From Flavobacterium sp. (GTDB lineage: Bacteria; Bacteroidota; Bacteroidia; Flavobacteriales; Flavobacteriaceae), in assembly GCF_017985075.1 (NCBI RefSeq), contig NZ_JAGNYF010000007.1, forward strand, positions 1-60,047: DNA of 60,047 nt, read 5' to 3'. The notes under the pieces were generated by a model. The model had not been told where the DNA came from and did no database searches. It saw only the letters and a list, made by a program, of their open reading frames with translations. Positions 9,948 through 17,982 of the stretch are shown here, piece by piece (the first letter of the stretch is position 1; every line of letters starts with the position of its first letter). Position numbers and translations under genes: made by a program.

Positions 9948-11099
9948 ATGAAAATTCCAAAAGCACTTCAGCAAAAACTACTTTTTCGTAAAGACTCAAA
10001 TGCTTTACGCAATTTGCCTATTGCTACAAATGGAATCGATTTTTCATCTAACGATTATTTAGGTTTTGCTAAAAACGAACAAATTTTTGATAATACACAT
10101 CAATATTTAGTTGATAATAATATAAAAATTAACGGCGCAACAGGTTCTAGATTAATTTCAGGAAATCATAATTTGTATGACATTACAGAAAAATATATTG
10201 CAGCTTTTCATCAATCTGAAGCGGCTTTAATTTTTAATTCTGGTTACGATGCTAATGTTGGTTTTTTTAGCGCTGTGCCGCAAAGAAATGACGTTATTTT
10301 ATATGACGAATTATGTCACGCTTCCATTCGTGATGGTATACAAATGAGTCACGCCAAATCGTATAAATTTCAACATAACGATTACGAAGATTTAGAAACG
10401 AAAATTGCCAAACTCCAAATTCCAAATTCCGAACAACAGACAATTTACATCGTTACAGAATCCGTTTTTTCAATGGATGGCGATACGCCAAATATGGAAA
10501 CTTTAGTACAACTCTCAGAAAAATTTAAGGCACTTTTAGTGGTTGATGAGGCACACGCATTAGGAGTTTTTGGAGAGAAAGGCGCAGGCGTAGTACAATC
10601 GCAACAACTTCAAAATAAAGTATTTGCCAGAATTATGACGTTTGGAAAAGGTTTGGGCTGTCACGGTGCTGCTATTTTAGGAAATGCTGACTTAACTGAA
10701 TATTTAGTTAATTTTGCCAGAAGTTTTATATATACAACCGGACTTTCGCCTCATTCGGTAGCTACAATTTTAATTTCGTATCAAAATTTGCTTCAGTCGG
10801 TTGAACTTCTCAAATTAATAGAGAACATTACTTTTTTCAATCAGCAAAAACAACTTTTAGGTATAAAACCCTTATTTGTTTATAGTAAATCGGCCATTCA
10901 TTCGGCCATAATTCCTGGAAATAATAAAGTAAAGAAAATAGCTTCGCAATTACAAGAAAAAGGCTTTGAAGTGAAAGCTATTTTGTCGCCAACCGTTCCA
11001 GAAGGTCAAGAAAGACTTCGATTTTGTTTACATTCATATACTACAGAATTAGAAATGAAAAATGTATTAGACGAATTAAGTGCATTAATACTTTTATAA
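9948..11099 (+). CDS. bioF: 8-amino-7-oxononanoate synthase-like PLP enzyme
   Basis: Condenses pimeloyl-ACP/CoA with alanine, with loss of CO2, to give 8-amino-7-oxononanoate, the first dedicated biotin-ring step. The 383-residue class II aminotransferase-fold protein shows SNDYLGFAK, GATGSRLISGNH, the PLP-contact VVDEAHALGVFG and the Schiff-base lysine in TFGKGLGCHGA. 2-amino-3-ketobutyrate CoA ligase has the same fold, but the linked bioD and bioA strongly support BioF. First gene of the cluster; its start lies 12 bases after the atpC terminator, so its promoter is hard to place. Confidence 0.93.
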   Translation: MKIPKALQQKLLFRKDSNALRNLPIATNGIDFSSNDYLGFAKNEQIFDNTHQYLVDNNIKINGATGSRLISGNHNLYDITEKYIAAFHQSEAALIFNSGYDANVGFFSAVPQRNDVILYDELCHASIRDGIQMSHAKSYKFQHNDYEDLETKIAKLQIPNSEQQTIYIVTESVFSMDGDTPNMETLVQLSEKFKALLVVDEAHALGVFGEKGAGVVQSQQLQNKVFARIMTFGKGLGCHGAAILGNADLTEYLVNFARSFIYTTGLSPHSVATILISYQNLLQSVELLKLIENITFFNQQKQLLGIKPLFVYSKSAIHSAIIPGNNKVKKIASQLQEKGFEVKAILSPTVPEGQERLRFCLHSYTTELEMKNVLDELSALILL

Positions 11100-11101
11100 A
11101 T

Positions 11102-11506
11102 ATGAAACAATCATTAATTGAAGTTGCCAATTATCAATATTCCTCTGAAGCGTATTTGTTTAAAGCCAAGTTAGAATCGGAAGATATCGAAGTATTTTTA
11201 CAAAATGAAAATACAATTAACACCGAACCTGCATGGAGTAATGCTTTAGGCGGCGTTAAATTATTTGTAAATTCAGAAGACGTACTAAAAGCAAGACATA
11301 TTTTAGACTCCATTCCAGAATATTCTGTTGATGATAAAGGCGAATTATTATTATGCCCGAGTTGTGGTTCTCAAAAAATCACTATGGTTACTTCTATTAA
11401 AGATTTTAAATCTTTTTTTGCTTTCATTTATGCCTTACTTACTTTATCAATGCCCTTATTTTCGAATCAAAAATATAAGTGCGAAAGCTGTAATTTTGAA
11501 TTTTAA
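11102..11506 (+). CDS. DUF2007 domain protein with zinc ribbon-like C-terminus
   Basis: A 134-residue protein starting 2 bases after bioF (ATG 11102; the longer upstream frame overlaps bioF and is rejected). The N-terminal half (YQYSSEAYLFKAKLESEDIEVFL ... GGVKLFVNSEDV, split here for length) fits the small DUF2007 fold annotated as a putative signal-transducing domain. The C-terminal part has two Cys pairs, CPSC and CESC, flanking a hydrophobic segment of about 20 residues, so it looks like a zinc-ribbon pair interrupted by a possible membrane helix. Function unknown. Its place directly after bioF suggests co-expression with the biotin genes, not a biotin role. Confidence 0.75.
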   Translation: MKQSLIEVANYQYSSEAYLFKAKLESEDIEVFLQNENTINTEPAWSNALGGVKLFVNSEDVLKARHILDSIPEYSVDDKGELLLCPSCGSQKITMVTSIKDFKSFFAFIYALLTLSMPLFSNQKYKCESCNFEF

Positions 11507-11509
11507 TTT

Positions 11510-11543
11510 TTAGATACACAGATTTGACGGATTAAACGGATTT
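11510..11543. repeat. Left arm of the 34-base inverted repeat around the GxxExxY gene
   Basis: Begins TTAGATACACAGATTTGACG and ends AAACGGATTT. Its reverse complement lies at 11936-11969 with a single mismatch. It starts 4 bases after the DUF2007 stop and ends 3 bases before the GxxExxY ATG. Confidence 0.9.
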
Positions 11544-11545
11544 TT

Positions 11546-11947
11546 ATGAATAAATTACTACATAAAAGTATAACAGAAAAAGTTTTAAAAGCTTATTATA
11601 ATGTGTATAATTCATTAGGATATGGTTTTTTAGAACGTGTATATCAAAATGCAATGTATTTTGAATTGCTTGAACTCGGATTAAATGTAGAAGCTCAAAA
11701 ACAAATTAAAGTTTTTTATAAGAATAGATTAGTTGGTGAATATTTTGCAGATTTAATAGTTGAAGAAAAAGTAATAGTTGAATTAAAATCAGCTCAATTA
11801 TTAATGTCGGCTCATTCAAGTCAGCTTTATAATTATTTAAAATCTACAGAAATAGAAGTAGGTTTGCTTTTAAATTTTGGTGAAGAAGTAGAATTTGAAA
11901 GAATTATTTTAACTAACGATAAAAAACAAAATTTGAAATCCGTTTAA
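11546..11947 (+). CDS. GxxExxY protein (PD-(D/E)XK nuclease-like family)
   Basis: A 133-residue protein. The family signature is GFLERVYQNAM (G-x2-E-x2-Y), preceded by YNSLGYG and followed by EVIVELKSA-type sequence (VEEKVIVELKSAQLL), where E and K fit a PD-(D/E)XK nuclease core (D in EYFADLIVEEK, then ELK). The family is common in Bacteroidota; its biological role is not established to my knowledge. The gene is bracketed by a near-perfect 34-base inverted repeat whose right arm includes its last codons and stop. It splits bioF/DUF2007 from bioD, so it is probably a late insertion. No transposase is nearby. Confidence 0.85.
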   Translation: MNKLLHKSITEKVLKAYYNVYNSLGYGFLERVYQNAMYFELLELGLNVEAQKQIKVFYKNRLVGEYFADLIVEEKVIVELKSAQLLMSAHSSQLYNYLKSTEIEVGLLLNFGEEVEFERIILTNDKKQNLKSV

Positions 11948-11969
11948 TCTGTCAAATCTGTGTATCTAA
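11936..11969. repeat. Right arm of the 34-base inverted repeat around the GxxExxY gene
   Basis: Matches the reverse complement of 11510-11543 at 33 of 34 positions. It covers the last three codons and the stop of the GxxExxY gene. The whole unit is 460 bases long, and bioD starts 28 bases further on. Confidence 0.9.
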
Positions 11970-11997
11970 TTTTAAATATACAACACAACTCAAAAAT

Positions 11998-12618
11998 ATG
12001 AAACTATTTATAACTGGAATCGGAACCGATGTAGGCAAAACAATTGCTTCATCAATTATTGTAGAAGCTTTAGATGCCGATTATTGGAAACCTATACAAG
12101 CGGGCGATTTAGATAATTCCGACACAAATAAAGTAGAGAAATATGTATCAAATACAACCACAACTTTTCATAAAAACGCATATGCACTGCAAACACCTGC
12201 AAGTCCGCATTATGCTGCTGAAATAGATGGAATTACAATAGATTTAAAACAAATTAAGCAGCCAAAAACTAAAAATCATTTGGTAGTTGAAGGTGCCGGT
12301 GGAGTTTTAGTACCTTTAAATAATAAGGATTGTGTTATTGACATCATTCAACCAGATTATAAAGTAATTGTGGTTTCTCGTCATTATTTAGGAAGCATCA
12401 ACCATACCTTAATGACAATTGAAATTTTGAAATCTAGAAATTTGAATGTGGCTGGAATTATTTTTTCAGGTGATGAAAATAAAGCTACAGAAAGCATTAT
12501 TTTAGAAAAAACAAAGGTTCCTATGATAGGAAGAATTGACAACGAACCGTATTTCGACCAAAATGTAATTAAATATTACGCTGATTTGTTTCGAGAAAAT
12601 CTTCAAAAAATAGAATAG
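11998..12618 (+). CDS. bioD: Dethiobiotin synthase
   Basis: Closes the ureido ring of dethiobiotin from 7,8-diaminopelargonate, CO2 and ATP. The 206-residue P-loop protein begins MKLFITGIGTDVGKT (Walker A at about residues 7-15), followed by the substrate-binding YWKPIQAG, TPASPHYAAE and the Mg-binding VEGAGGVLVPL. Length and motifs are normal for BioD. It lies just downstream of the GxxExxY unit and 91 bases upstream of bioA. Confidence 0.95.
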   Translation: MKLFITGIGTDVGKTIASSIIVEALDADYWKPIQAGDLDNSDTNKVEKYVSNTTTTFHKNAYALQTPASPHYAAEIDGITIDLKQIKQPKTKNHLVVEGAGGVLVPLNNKDCVIDIIQPDYKVIVVSRHYLGSINHTLMTIEILKSRNLNVAGIIFSGDENKATESIILEKTKVPMIGRIDNEPYFDQNVIKYYADLFRENLQKIE

Positions 12619-12700
12619 AATATAGAAATAGCCTTTATCTTTGCACTATAATTTTAGAATTTACGAGCATCTTTTTTCTATGTTCTATTTTCTATATTCT
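12617..12700. repeat. AT-rich inverted repeat in the bioD-bioA spacer
   Basis: AGAATATAGAAA at 12617-12628 and its perfect complement at 12689-12700 flank the likely bioA -7 element. Further TCTAT/ATAGA units lie between, around 12671-12688. Confidence 0.5.
12636..12643 (+). promoter_or_regulatory. Probable -7 element for bioA
   Basis: TATCTTTG followed by CA, a strong TAnnTTTG match, 66 bases before the bioA ATG. No clear TTG is seen at the -33 distance, so this rests on one element. It would let bioA and the ketoacyl synthase be transcribed apart from bioF-bioD. Confidence 0.5.
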
Positions 12701-12709
12701 TTTTAAAAA

Positions 12710-13987
12710 ATGACACTTTCAGAAAAAGATAGTATATATAACTGGCATCCGTATACACAACATAAAATAAATTCGCATTTTCCTGCTATAGTAAAAGGAA
12801 AAGACGAATTTTTATGGGATGAAAACGGGAAACAATATATTGATGCTATTGCGTCTTGGTGGGTCAATCCGTTTGGGCATAGTAATACGTTTATTGCAGA
12901 TGCCATTTACAAACAACTTACGACTTTAGAACACGTTTTGTTTGGTGGTTTTACTCATAATGTTGTGGTAGAATTAGCCGAAAAATTAGTCGAAATTTTG
13001 CCTTCAAATCAAAGAAAATTCTTTTATTCTGATAACGGTTCTACGGCTGTGGAAGTGGCTATAAAAGCTTCTTTTCAATATCATTATAACAAAGGAATTA
13101 AAAAAAACACCATCATTGCTTTTGAAGATGCTTTTCACGGAGATACTTTCGGAGCTATGGCAGTAAGTGGTATTGGCTTGTTTACAGAAGCGTTTCAAGA
13201 GGCATTAATTAATGTAGTTCGAATTCCAGTTCCTACAAAAGGCAATGAAGAAATTTCAAAATTAGCATTAGAAAAGGCAATTTCTGAAAATGAAGTCGCT
13301 GCTTTTATTTTTGAACCTTTGGTTTTAGGAGCTGCTGGAATGGTTATGTACGAAGCTGCTGAATTAGACAATTTGCTTTCAATTTGTAAGAAAAATGATG
13401 TTTTCACCATTGCAGATGAAGTGATGACAGGTTTTGGAAAAACAGGAAAACTGTTTGCTTGTGATTATTTGAAAAACCAACCCGATATGATGTGTTTGAG
13501 TAAAGCTCTTACGGGTGGCACAATTCCAATGGCGATTACGACTTTTTCACAAGACATTTTCGATGGTTTTGTGAGTGATAATGTCAATCATGCACTTTTT
13601 CACGGACATACTTTTACTGCAAATCCAACGGGTTGTGCAGCAGCTTTAGCGAGTATTTCATTATTAGAAAAGCCAGAAACTTATGAGAATATCAATAGGA
13701 TTAACGTTTCGCATCTTGAGTTTGAAAAACATATTTCTAAACATTTAAAGGTAAAATCAACTCGTGTTTTAGGAGTTATTTTTGCTTTAGAAATTCAGGT
13801 TTCTGAAAAACAATCGTATTATAGTACTTTACGCAATGAATTTTATAATTATTTTATTGAGAAAGGTATTATTTTACGACCAGTTGGCAATGTGATTTAT
13901 ATTTTACCATCTTACATTATTTCTGAGGAAAGTTTGCAACAAATTTATACTACTATCGAACAAGCTTTAAACGATATTTCATGTTAA
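12710..13987 (+). CDS. bioA: Adenosylmethionine--8-amino-7-oxononanoate aminotransferase
   Basis: Transfers an amino group from S-adenosylmethionine to 8-amino-7-oxononanoate, giving 7,8-diaminopelargonate. A 425-residue class III aminotransferase. WHPYTQHK near the N-terminus is the BioA substrate-pocket signature, followed by ASWWVNPFGHSN, the PLP-binding SDNGSTAVEVAIK, and Lys265 in CLSKALTGG as the Schiff-base lysine. HGHTFTANPTGCAAALAS is typical of the family. Its last 7 bases overlap the next gene, so the two are translationally linked. Confidence 0.96.
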   Translation: MTLSEKDSIYNWHPYTQHKINSHFPAIVKGKDEFLWDENGKQYIDAIASWWVNPFGHSNTFIADAIYKQLTTLEHVLFGGFTHNVVVELAEKLVEILPSNQRKFFYSDNGSTAVEVAIKASFQYHYNKGIKKNTIIAFEDAFHGDTFGAMAVSGIGLFTEAFQEALINVVRIPVPTKGNEEISKLALEKAISENEVAAFIFEPLVLGAAGMVMYEAAELDNLLSICKKNDVFTIADEVMTGFGKTGKLFACDYLKNQPDMMCLSKALTGGTIPMAITTFSQDIFDGFVSDNVNHALFHGHTFTANPTGCAAALASISLLEKPETYENINRINVSHLEFEKHISKHLKVKSTRVLGVIFALEIQVSEKQSYYSTLRNEFYNYFIEKGIILRPVGNVIYILPSYIISEESLQQIYTTIEQALNDISC

Positions 13988-15132
13988 AACAACCTGTTTA
14001 TATAAATTCAATAGCTTCTATTTCTGCATTAGGAATTACTTCTGCCGAAATTTGGAATAATTATTTGCATGAAAATTCGTTGTTTCAAAAGTTAGAAGCT
14101 ACAAAAAAAGAATATTGGGTTTCTAAATTTTCAGATAAAGAAATTACTTTTTTAAATACTATTATTAATTCAGATTCAAAATATAAACATCTGGATAAAT
14201 CGGTAGTAATGGCGATTTTGGTTGCCAGAAAATGCTTTGAAAACAGTAATTTTTCGAATAAAAATATTGGAATTAATTTTGGATCTTCTCGTGGTGCTAC
14301 CACATTATTTGAAAAGTACCATACTGATTTTATTAATGAAGGATTGGTTTCTACGTTTACTTCTCCAGCTACAACTTTAGGAAATATTTCTAGTTGGGTG
14401 TCGCACGATTTACAAACAGATGGTCCGGAAATTTCGCATTCAATTACTTGTTCCACAGGTTTGCACGCTTTGTTAAATGGAATTGCTTGGTTGCAATCAG
14501 GAATGTGTAATCAGTTTTTAGTGGGGGCAAGTGAAGCACCTTTAACACCTTTTACGTTAAGCCAAATGACGGCTTTAAAAGTGTATTCTAATGAAGATAA
14601 TGCTTTAGCTAATAGATGTTTGGATTTCGAAAAAACATCTAATACAATGGTTTTGGGCGAGGCGGCGGCGTGTTTGTCGTTATCACTTTCTTCGGAAAAA
14701 GCAATTGCCAAAATCACAGGAATTGGATTTGCTACAGAAATTTTATCAAGTAGTACTTCTATTTCAACTGAGGCGGAATGTTTTCAAAAATCCATGAAAA
14801 TGGCTATTGGAAGCTATAATGTTAATGATATTGATGCAATCGTAATGCACGCACCAGGAACTATTCAGGGTGATAAAACGGAATTTGAAGCCATAAAAAA
14901 AGTGTTTGGAAACAAATTACCTTTGTTAACTTCAAATAAGTGGAAAGTAGGGCATACGTTTGCTACCTCAGGATTATTGAGTATTGAATTGGCCATATTG
15001 ATGCTTCAAAACCAACATTTTATTGAAACGCCTTTTTATAAAAATCAAAACACGACTAAGAAATTAAATAGAATATTGGTAAATGCCGTTGGATTTGGTG
15101 GCAATGCTGTTTCTGTTTTGATTGAGTTGTAA
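13981..15132 (+). CDS. Beta-ketoacyl synthase-like protein in the biotin operon
   Basis: A 383-residue thiolase-fold condensing enzyme of the KAS I/II type, beginning inside the 3' end of bioA (ATG 13981, bioA stop 13985-13987). The catalytic triad is intact: Cys157 in SITCSTGLHALL, His290 in VMHAPGTIQGDKTE and His325 in KWKVGHTFATSG. It differs from housekeeping FabF: the His290 motif has MHAPGT where FabF has NAHGTST, and it is shorter than FabF. Co-translation with bioA suggests a part in building the pimeloyl chain, but it could serve another lipid pathway. No bioC or bioH is in the window. Confidence 0.82.
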   Translation: MLKQPVYINSIASISALGITSAEIWNNYLHENSLFQKLEATKKEYWVSKFSDKEITFLNTIINSDSKYKHLDKSVVMAILVARKCFENSNFSNKNIGINFGSSRGATTLFEKYHTDFINEGLVSTFTSPATTLGNISSWVSHDLQTDGPEISHSITCSTGLHALLNGIAWLQSGMCNQFLVGASEAPLTPFTLSQMTALKVYSNEDNALANRCLDFEKTSNTMVLGEAAACLSLSLSSEKAIAKITGIGFATEILSSSTSISTEAECFQKSMKMAIGSYNVNDIDAIVMHAPGTIQGDKTEFEAIKKVFGNKLPLLTSNKWKVGHTFATSGLLSIELAILMLQNQHFIETPFYKNQNTTKKLNRILVNAVGFGGNAVSVLIEL

Positions 15133-15160
15133 AAAAAAAGTCCAAATGTAATTTTGGACT
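15131..15160 (-). terminator. Terminator of the nuo operon
   Basis: AGTCCAAA at 15139-15146 pairs with 15153-15160. Read on the minus strand the hairpin is followed by nine T (A on plus, 15131-15139). It sits between the convergent ketoacyl synthase and nuoN stops and may also slow transcription from the plus side. Confidence 0.75.
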
Positions 15161-15170
15161 CTCTTATATC

Positions 15171-16538
15171 TTATATTAAATTCAGTATCGAATCTGGGAA
15201 AATTCCTATCAGAATTAATAATACTGTAGCTACTATTCCAACTATATAATATTCTGAATGATTGGCGTATTCTTTACCATATGTAGGTTCTTTTGTATAC
15301 ATAGCGATTACTATTTTAAAATAGTAGTAAACTGCAATCATTGAGTTAATAATGGCTACAATTGCCAATCCAATAAAGCCACTTGAGATTATTTGATTTA
15401 GTAAGAAAAACTTAGCAAAAAACCCTGCTAAAATTGGAATTCCAGCCATTGATAATAAAGCGATGGTTATAATAAAAGCCATTAATGGATGTTTTTTACC
15501 TAAGCCATTAAAGTTGTCTATGAAATCATTATCTTCATTTTTAGTAACAAATAAAATTACTGAAAATGCTGCTAATCCAGCTATTGCATACGATGCGGCG
15601 TAAAATAATAAATTGTTTTCTGCGGCATTTATGTTTAATAAAGTTAAAAGCATAAATCCAGTATGTGAAATACCTGAATAAGCAATAACTCTTTTTATTT
15701 TTTTCTGACGAAGTGCCATTACGTTACCAAATAACATAGTTGCAATTACAACTACAACAATTACCTGTGTATAACTGTAAAGCATTTGGCTGTTTAATAT
15801 TGTAATTAACTTAAAGAATGAAGCCATAGCTGCAACTTTAGCTAAAGTACTCATTATTGCCGTTACTTGAGTTGGAGCGCCTTCATATACATCTGGAGCC
15901 CAGAAATGCATTGGTGTAGCGGCTACTTTAAACAGCATTCCAATTGTAATTAAAATCACACCAATGTAAAACCAAAATTCAGTACTTGCAGAAATTGATG
16001 CTTCGTATAAGGTTCCGATATCAAAAGTGCCTGTTGCACCGTATAACATCGTAATTCCAAATAATAAAATACCTGAAGCAAAAGAACCCATTAAAAAGTA
16101 TTTCATACCTGCTTCATTACTTTTTATGTTTAATCTATCACTTCCTGCTAATACATATAATCCTATAGATAATACTTCGATTCCTAAGAAAAACATAGCT
16201 AAATTGCTAAAACTTACCATTGCCACCGCACCAGAAAGCATAAATATTTTTATCGAAATAAAATCTGATAATTTTGAACTGTTTTTGTAGCTCGGCGCAC
16301 TCATTAAAATAAGCAAAGCCGTTAATAATATAAATAAACTTGAAAATGCTTTTGCAAATTTATCTGAAATTATCATTGATTCGTAACCTGAGATTTCTGG
16401 TAATTCATCAATTAAGTTTACACCAAATAACCCCATTAAGGCGATTATTGATACAGGAATAATAATCTTTTTTAGATTCATTATTTCTGCTAATAAACAA
16501 AATATTCCGATTCCTATTATAGCAATTAATGTAGTCAT
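15171..16538 (-). CDS. nuoN: NADH-quinone oxidoreductase subunit N
   Basis: Antiporter-like proton-pumping membrane subunit of complex I, last gene of the 14-gene operon. The 455-residue protein is hydrophobic throughout, with the conserved GIEVLSIGLYVLA helix carrying the key glutamate and FKVAATPMHFWAPDVYEGAP with the pumping lysine. It starts 13 bases after nuoM ends and is followed by a minus-strand terminator. Nothing appears truncated. Confidence 0.96.
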   Translation of the reverse strand: MTTLIAIIGIGIFCLLAEIMNLKKIIIPVSIIALMGLFGVNLIDELPEISGYESMIISDKFAKAFSSLFILLTALLILMSAPSYKNSSKLSDFISIKIFMLSGAVAMVSFSNLAMFFLGIEVLSIGLYVLAGSDRLNIKSNEAGMKYFLMGSFASGILLFGITMLYGATGTFDIGTLYEASISASTEFWFYIGVILITIGMLFKVAATPMHFWAPDVYEGAPTQVTAIMSTLAKVAAMASFFKLITILNSQMLYSYTQVIVVVVIATMLFGNVMALRQKKIKRVIAYSGISHTGFMLLTLLNINAAENNLLFYAASYAIAGLAAFSVILFVTKNEDNDFIDNFNGLGKKHPLMAFIITIALLSMAGIPILAGFFAKFFLLNQIISSGFIGLAIVAIINSMIAVYYYFKIVIAMYTKEPTYGKEYANHSEYYIVGIVATVLLILIGIFPDSILNLI

Positions 16539-16551
16539 TTTATGATGATTA

Positions 16552-17982
16552 TTATTTAATTTGAGTTAAAATTGATTGTAAACTTGGTGTAATTAAATCG
16601 ATAATTGGTTGTGGAAATAATCCGAAGAAAATTGTTAAACCTACTATAATTACTAATACAATGCTTTCTTGTTTTGTTATTTTTTTAAATGATTTTGTTT
16701 CTGATCCAAGCATTACTTTTTGAAACATTCGTAACATATAAAATGCGCCTAAAATAATTGTTGTACCTGCAACCACGGCATACCAGATGTTTACTTTAAA
16801 TAAACTGTAAAGTAAATTAAATTCGCCAATAAAATTAAAAGTTGTTGGTAACGCAACAGAGGCTAACATTATAATCATAAATAACGATGCAAAATACGTA
16901 TCTTGAATTCTGATGCCGCCCATTTCTTTAATTTCGTAGGTGTTGTATCTGCTGTAAATTAATTCTACAACATAAAATAATCCAACAATTACAATTCCGT
17001 GAGAAAGCATTTGCAAAACCGCACCTTGAAATCCTTCAAAAGTTAAAGAATATAAACCAGCAGCAATTAAACCAACGTGTGATAAAGACGAATAGGCTAA
17101 AAATTTCTTAATGTCTTTTTGTTTTAATGTTACAATCGCACCATAAATAATTCCGGCAATTGATAATGCAACTATATATGGAATGTGTGCTTTTGCTACT
17201 TCATCTGTTAATGGCAATTGCCATCTTAGCACACTGTATAATCCCATTTTTAACATAATTCCAGACAATAACATCGTACCAACAGCAGGCGCTTTGCTAT
17301 ACGTGTTGGCTTGCCAAGTATGGAATGGAATTAATGGAATTTTAATAGCATATGCTAAAAAGAAAGCAACGAAAATATATGTTTTTTCTGAAGTTGTTAG
17401 TTGTAACGCATATAGTTTATTGATGTCAAAACTACCACCTTTTGTATACAAATAAATAAATGCTAAAAGCATAAATAAAGATCCTGCAAACGTATAAATA
17501 AAGAATTTTAAAATGGCTTTTTTACGTTCTTCTAAATCTCCATTACCCCAATTTAAGGCAATGAAATAAATAGGAATTAATGCAATTTCCCAAAATATAT
17601 AATATAAAATTCCATCTGATGCTAAAAACGTTCCTGCCATTGCAAAACCCATAAATAGCATTAATGCATAAATAGATCTTGAATTTTCAAATTTTGTGAT
17701 AAATCCAGATAAGATAATTAAGGGTAATAATCCAGTGGTTAACAATAACATCACTAACGATAAACCATCAACGTGTAAGGCGAAGTTTATGTTTAGTTGA
17801 GTAATCCAAGGTACATTTACATCTAAATTTTCACCTGCTTGATAAGCATTTAAACTTAATAGTGTCACTCCGAAAGCAGCAATACTTGATACTAAAGCTA
17901 TTTTAGGTGCGAACTTGTTTCCTGATAAATAGGTGACGAATGCGCCAACTAATAATACAATTAAAACGATACTACTATCCAT
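16552..17982 (-). CDS. nuoM: NADH-quinone oxidoreductase subunit M
   Basis: Second antiporter-like proton-pumping subunit. The 476-residue polytopic protein has FWEIALIPIYFIAL, containing the conserved membrane glutamate, and YAIKIPLIPFHTWQ with the lysine-histidine pumping segment. Its first base is shared with the last base of the nuoL frame, so the two probably couple in translation. Length fits the bacterial family. Confidence 0.96.
   Translation of the reverse strand: MDSSIVLIVLLVGAFVTYLSGNKFAPKIALVSSIAAFGVTLLSLNAYQAGENLDVNVPWITQLNINFALHVDGLSLVMLLLTTGLLPLIILSGFITKFENSRSIYALMLFMGFAMAGTFLASDGILYYIFWEIALIPIYFIALNWGNGDLEERKKAILKFFIYTFAGSLFMLLAFIYLYTKGGSFDINKLYALQLTTSEKTYIFVAFFLAYAIKIPLIPFHTWQANTYSKAPAVGTMLLSGIMLKMGLYSVLRWQLPLTDEVAKAHIPYIVALSIAGIIYGAIVTLKQKDIKKFLAYSSLSHVGLIAAGLYSLTFEGFQGAVLQMLSHGIVIVGLFYVVELIYSRYNTYEIKEMGGIRIQDTYFASLFMIIMLASVALPTTFNFIGEFNLLYSLFKVNIWYAVVAGTTIILGAFYMLRMFQKVMLGSETKSFKKITKQESIVLVIIVGLTIFFGLFPQPIIDLITPSLQSILTQIK

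Noticed and set aside
11024-11101. An N-terminal extension of the DUF2007 protein
   Set aside because: The extra residues overlap the bioF 3' end in another frame, and a good ATG at 11102 starts the conserved domain.
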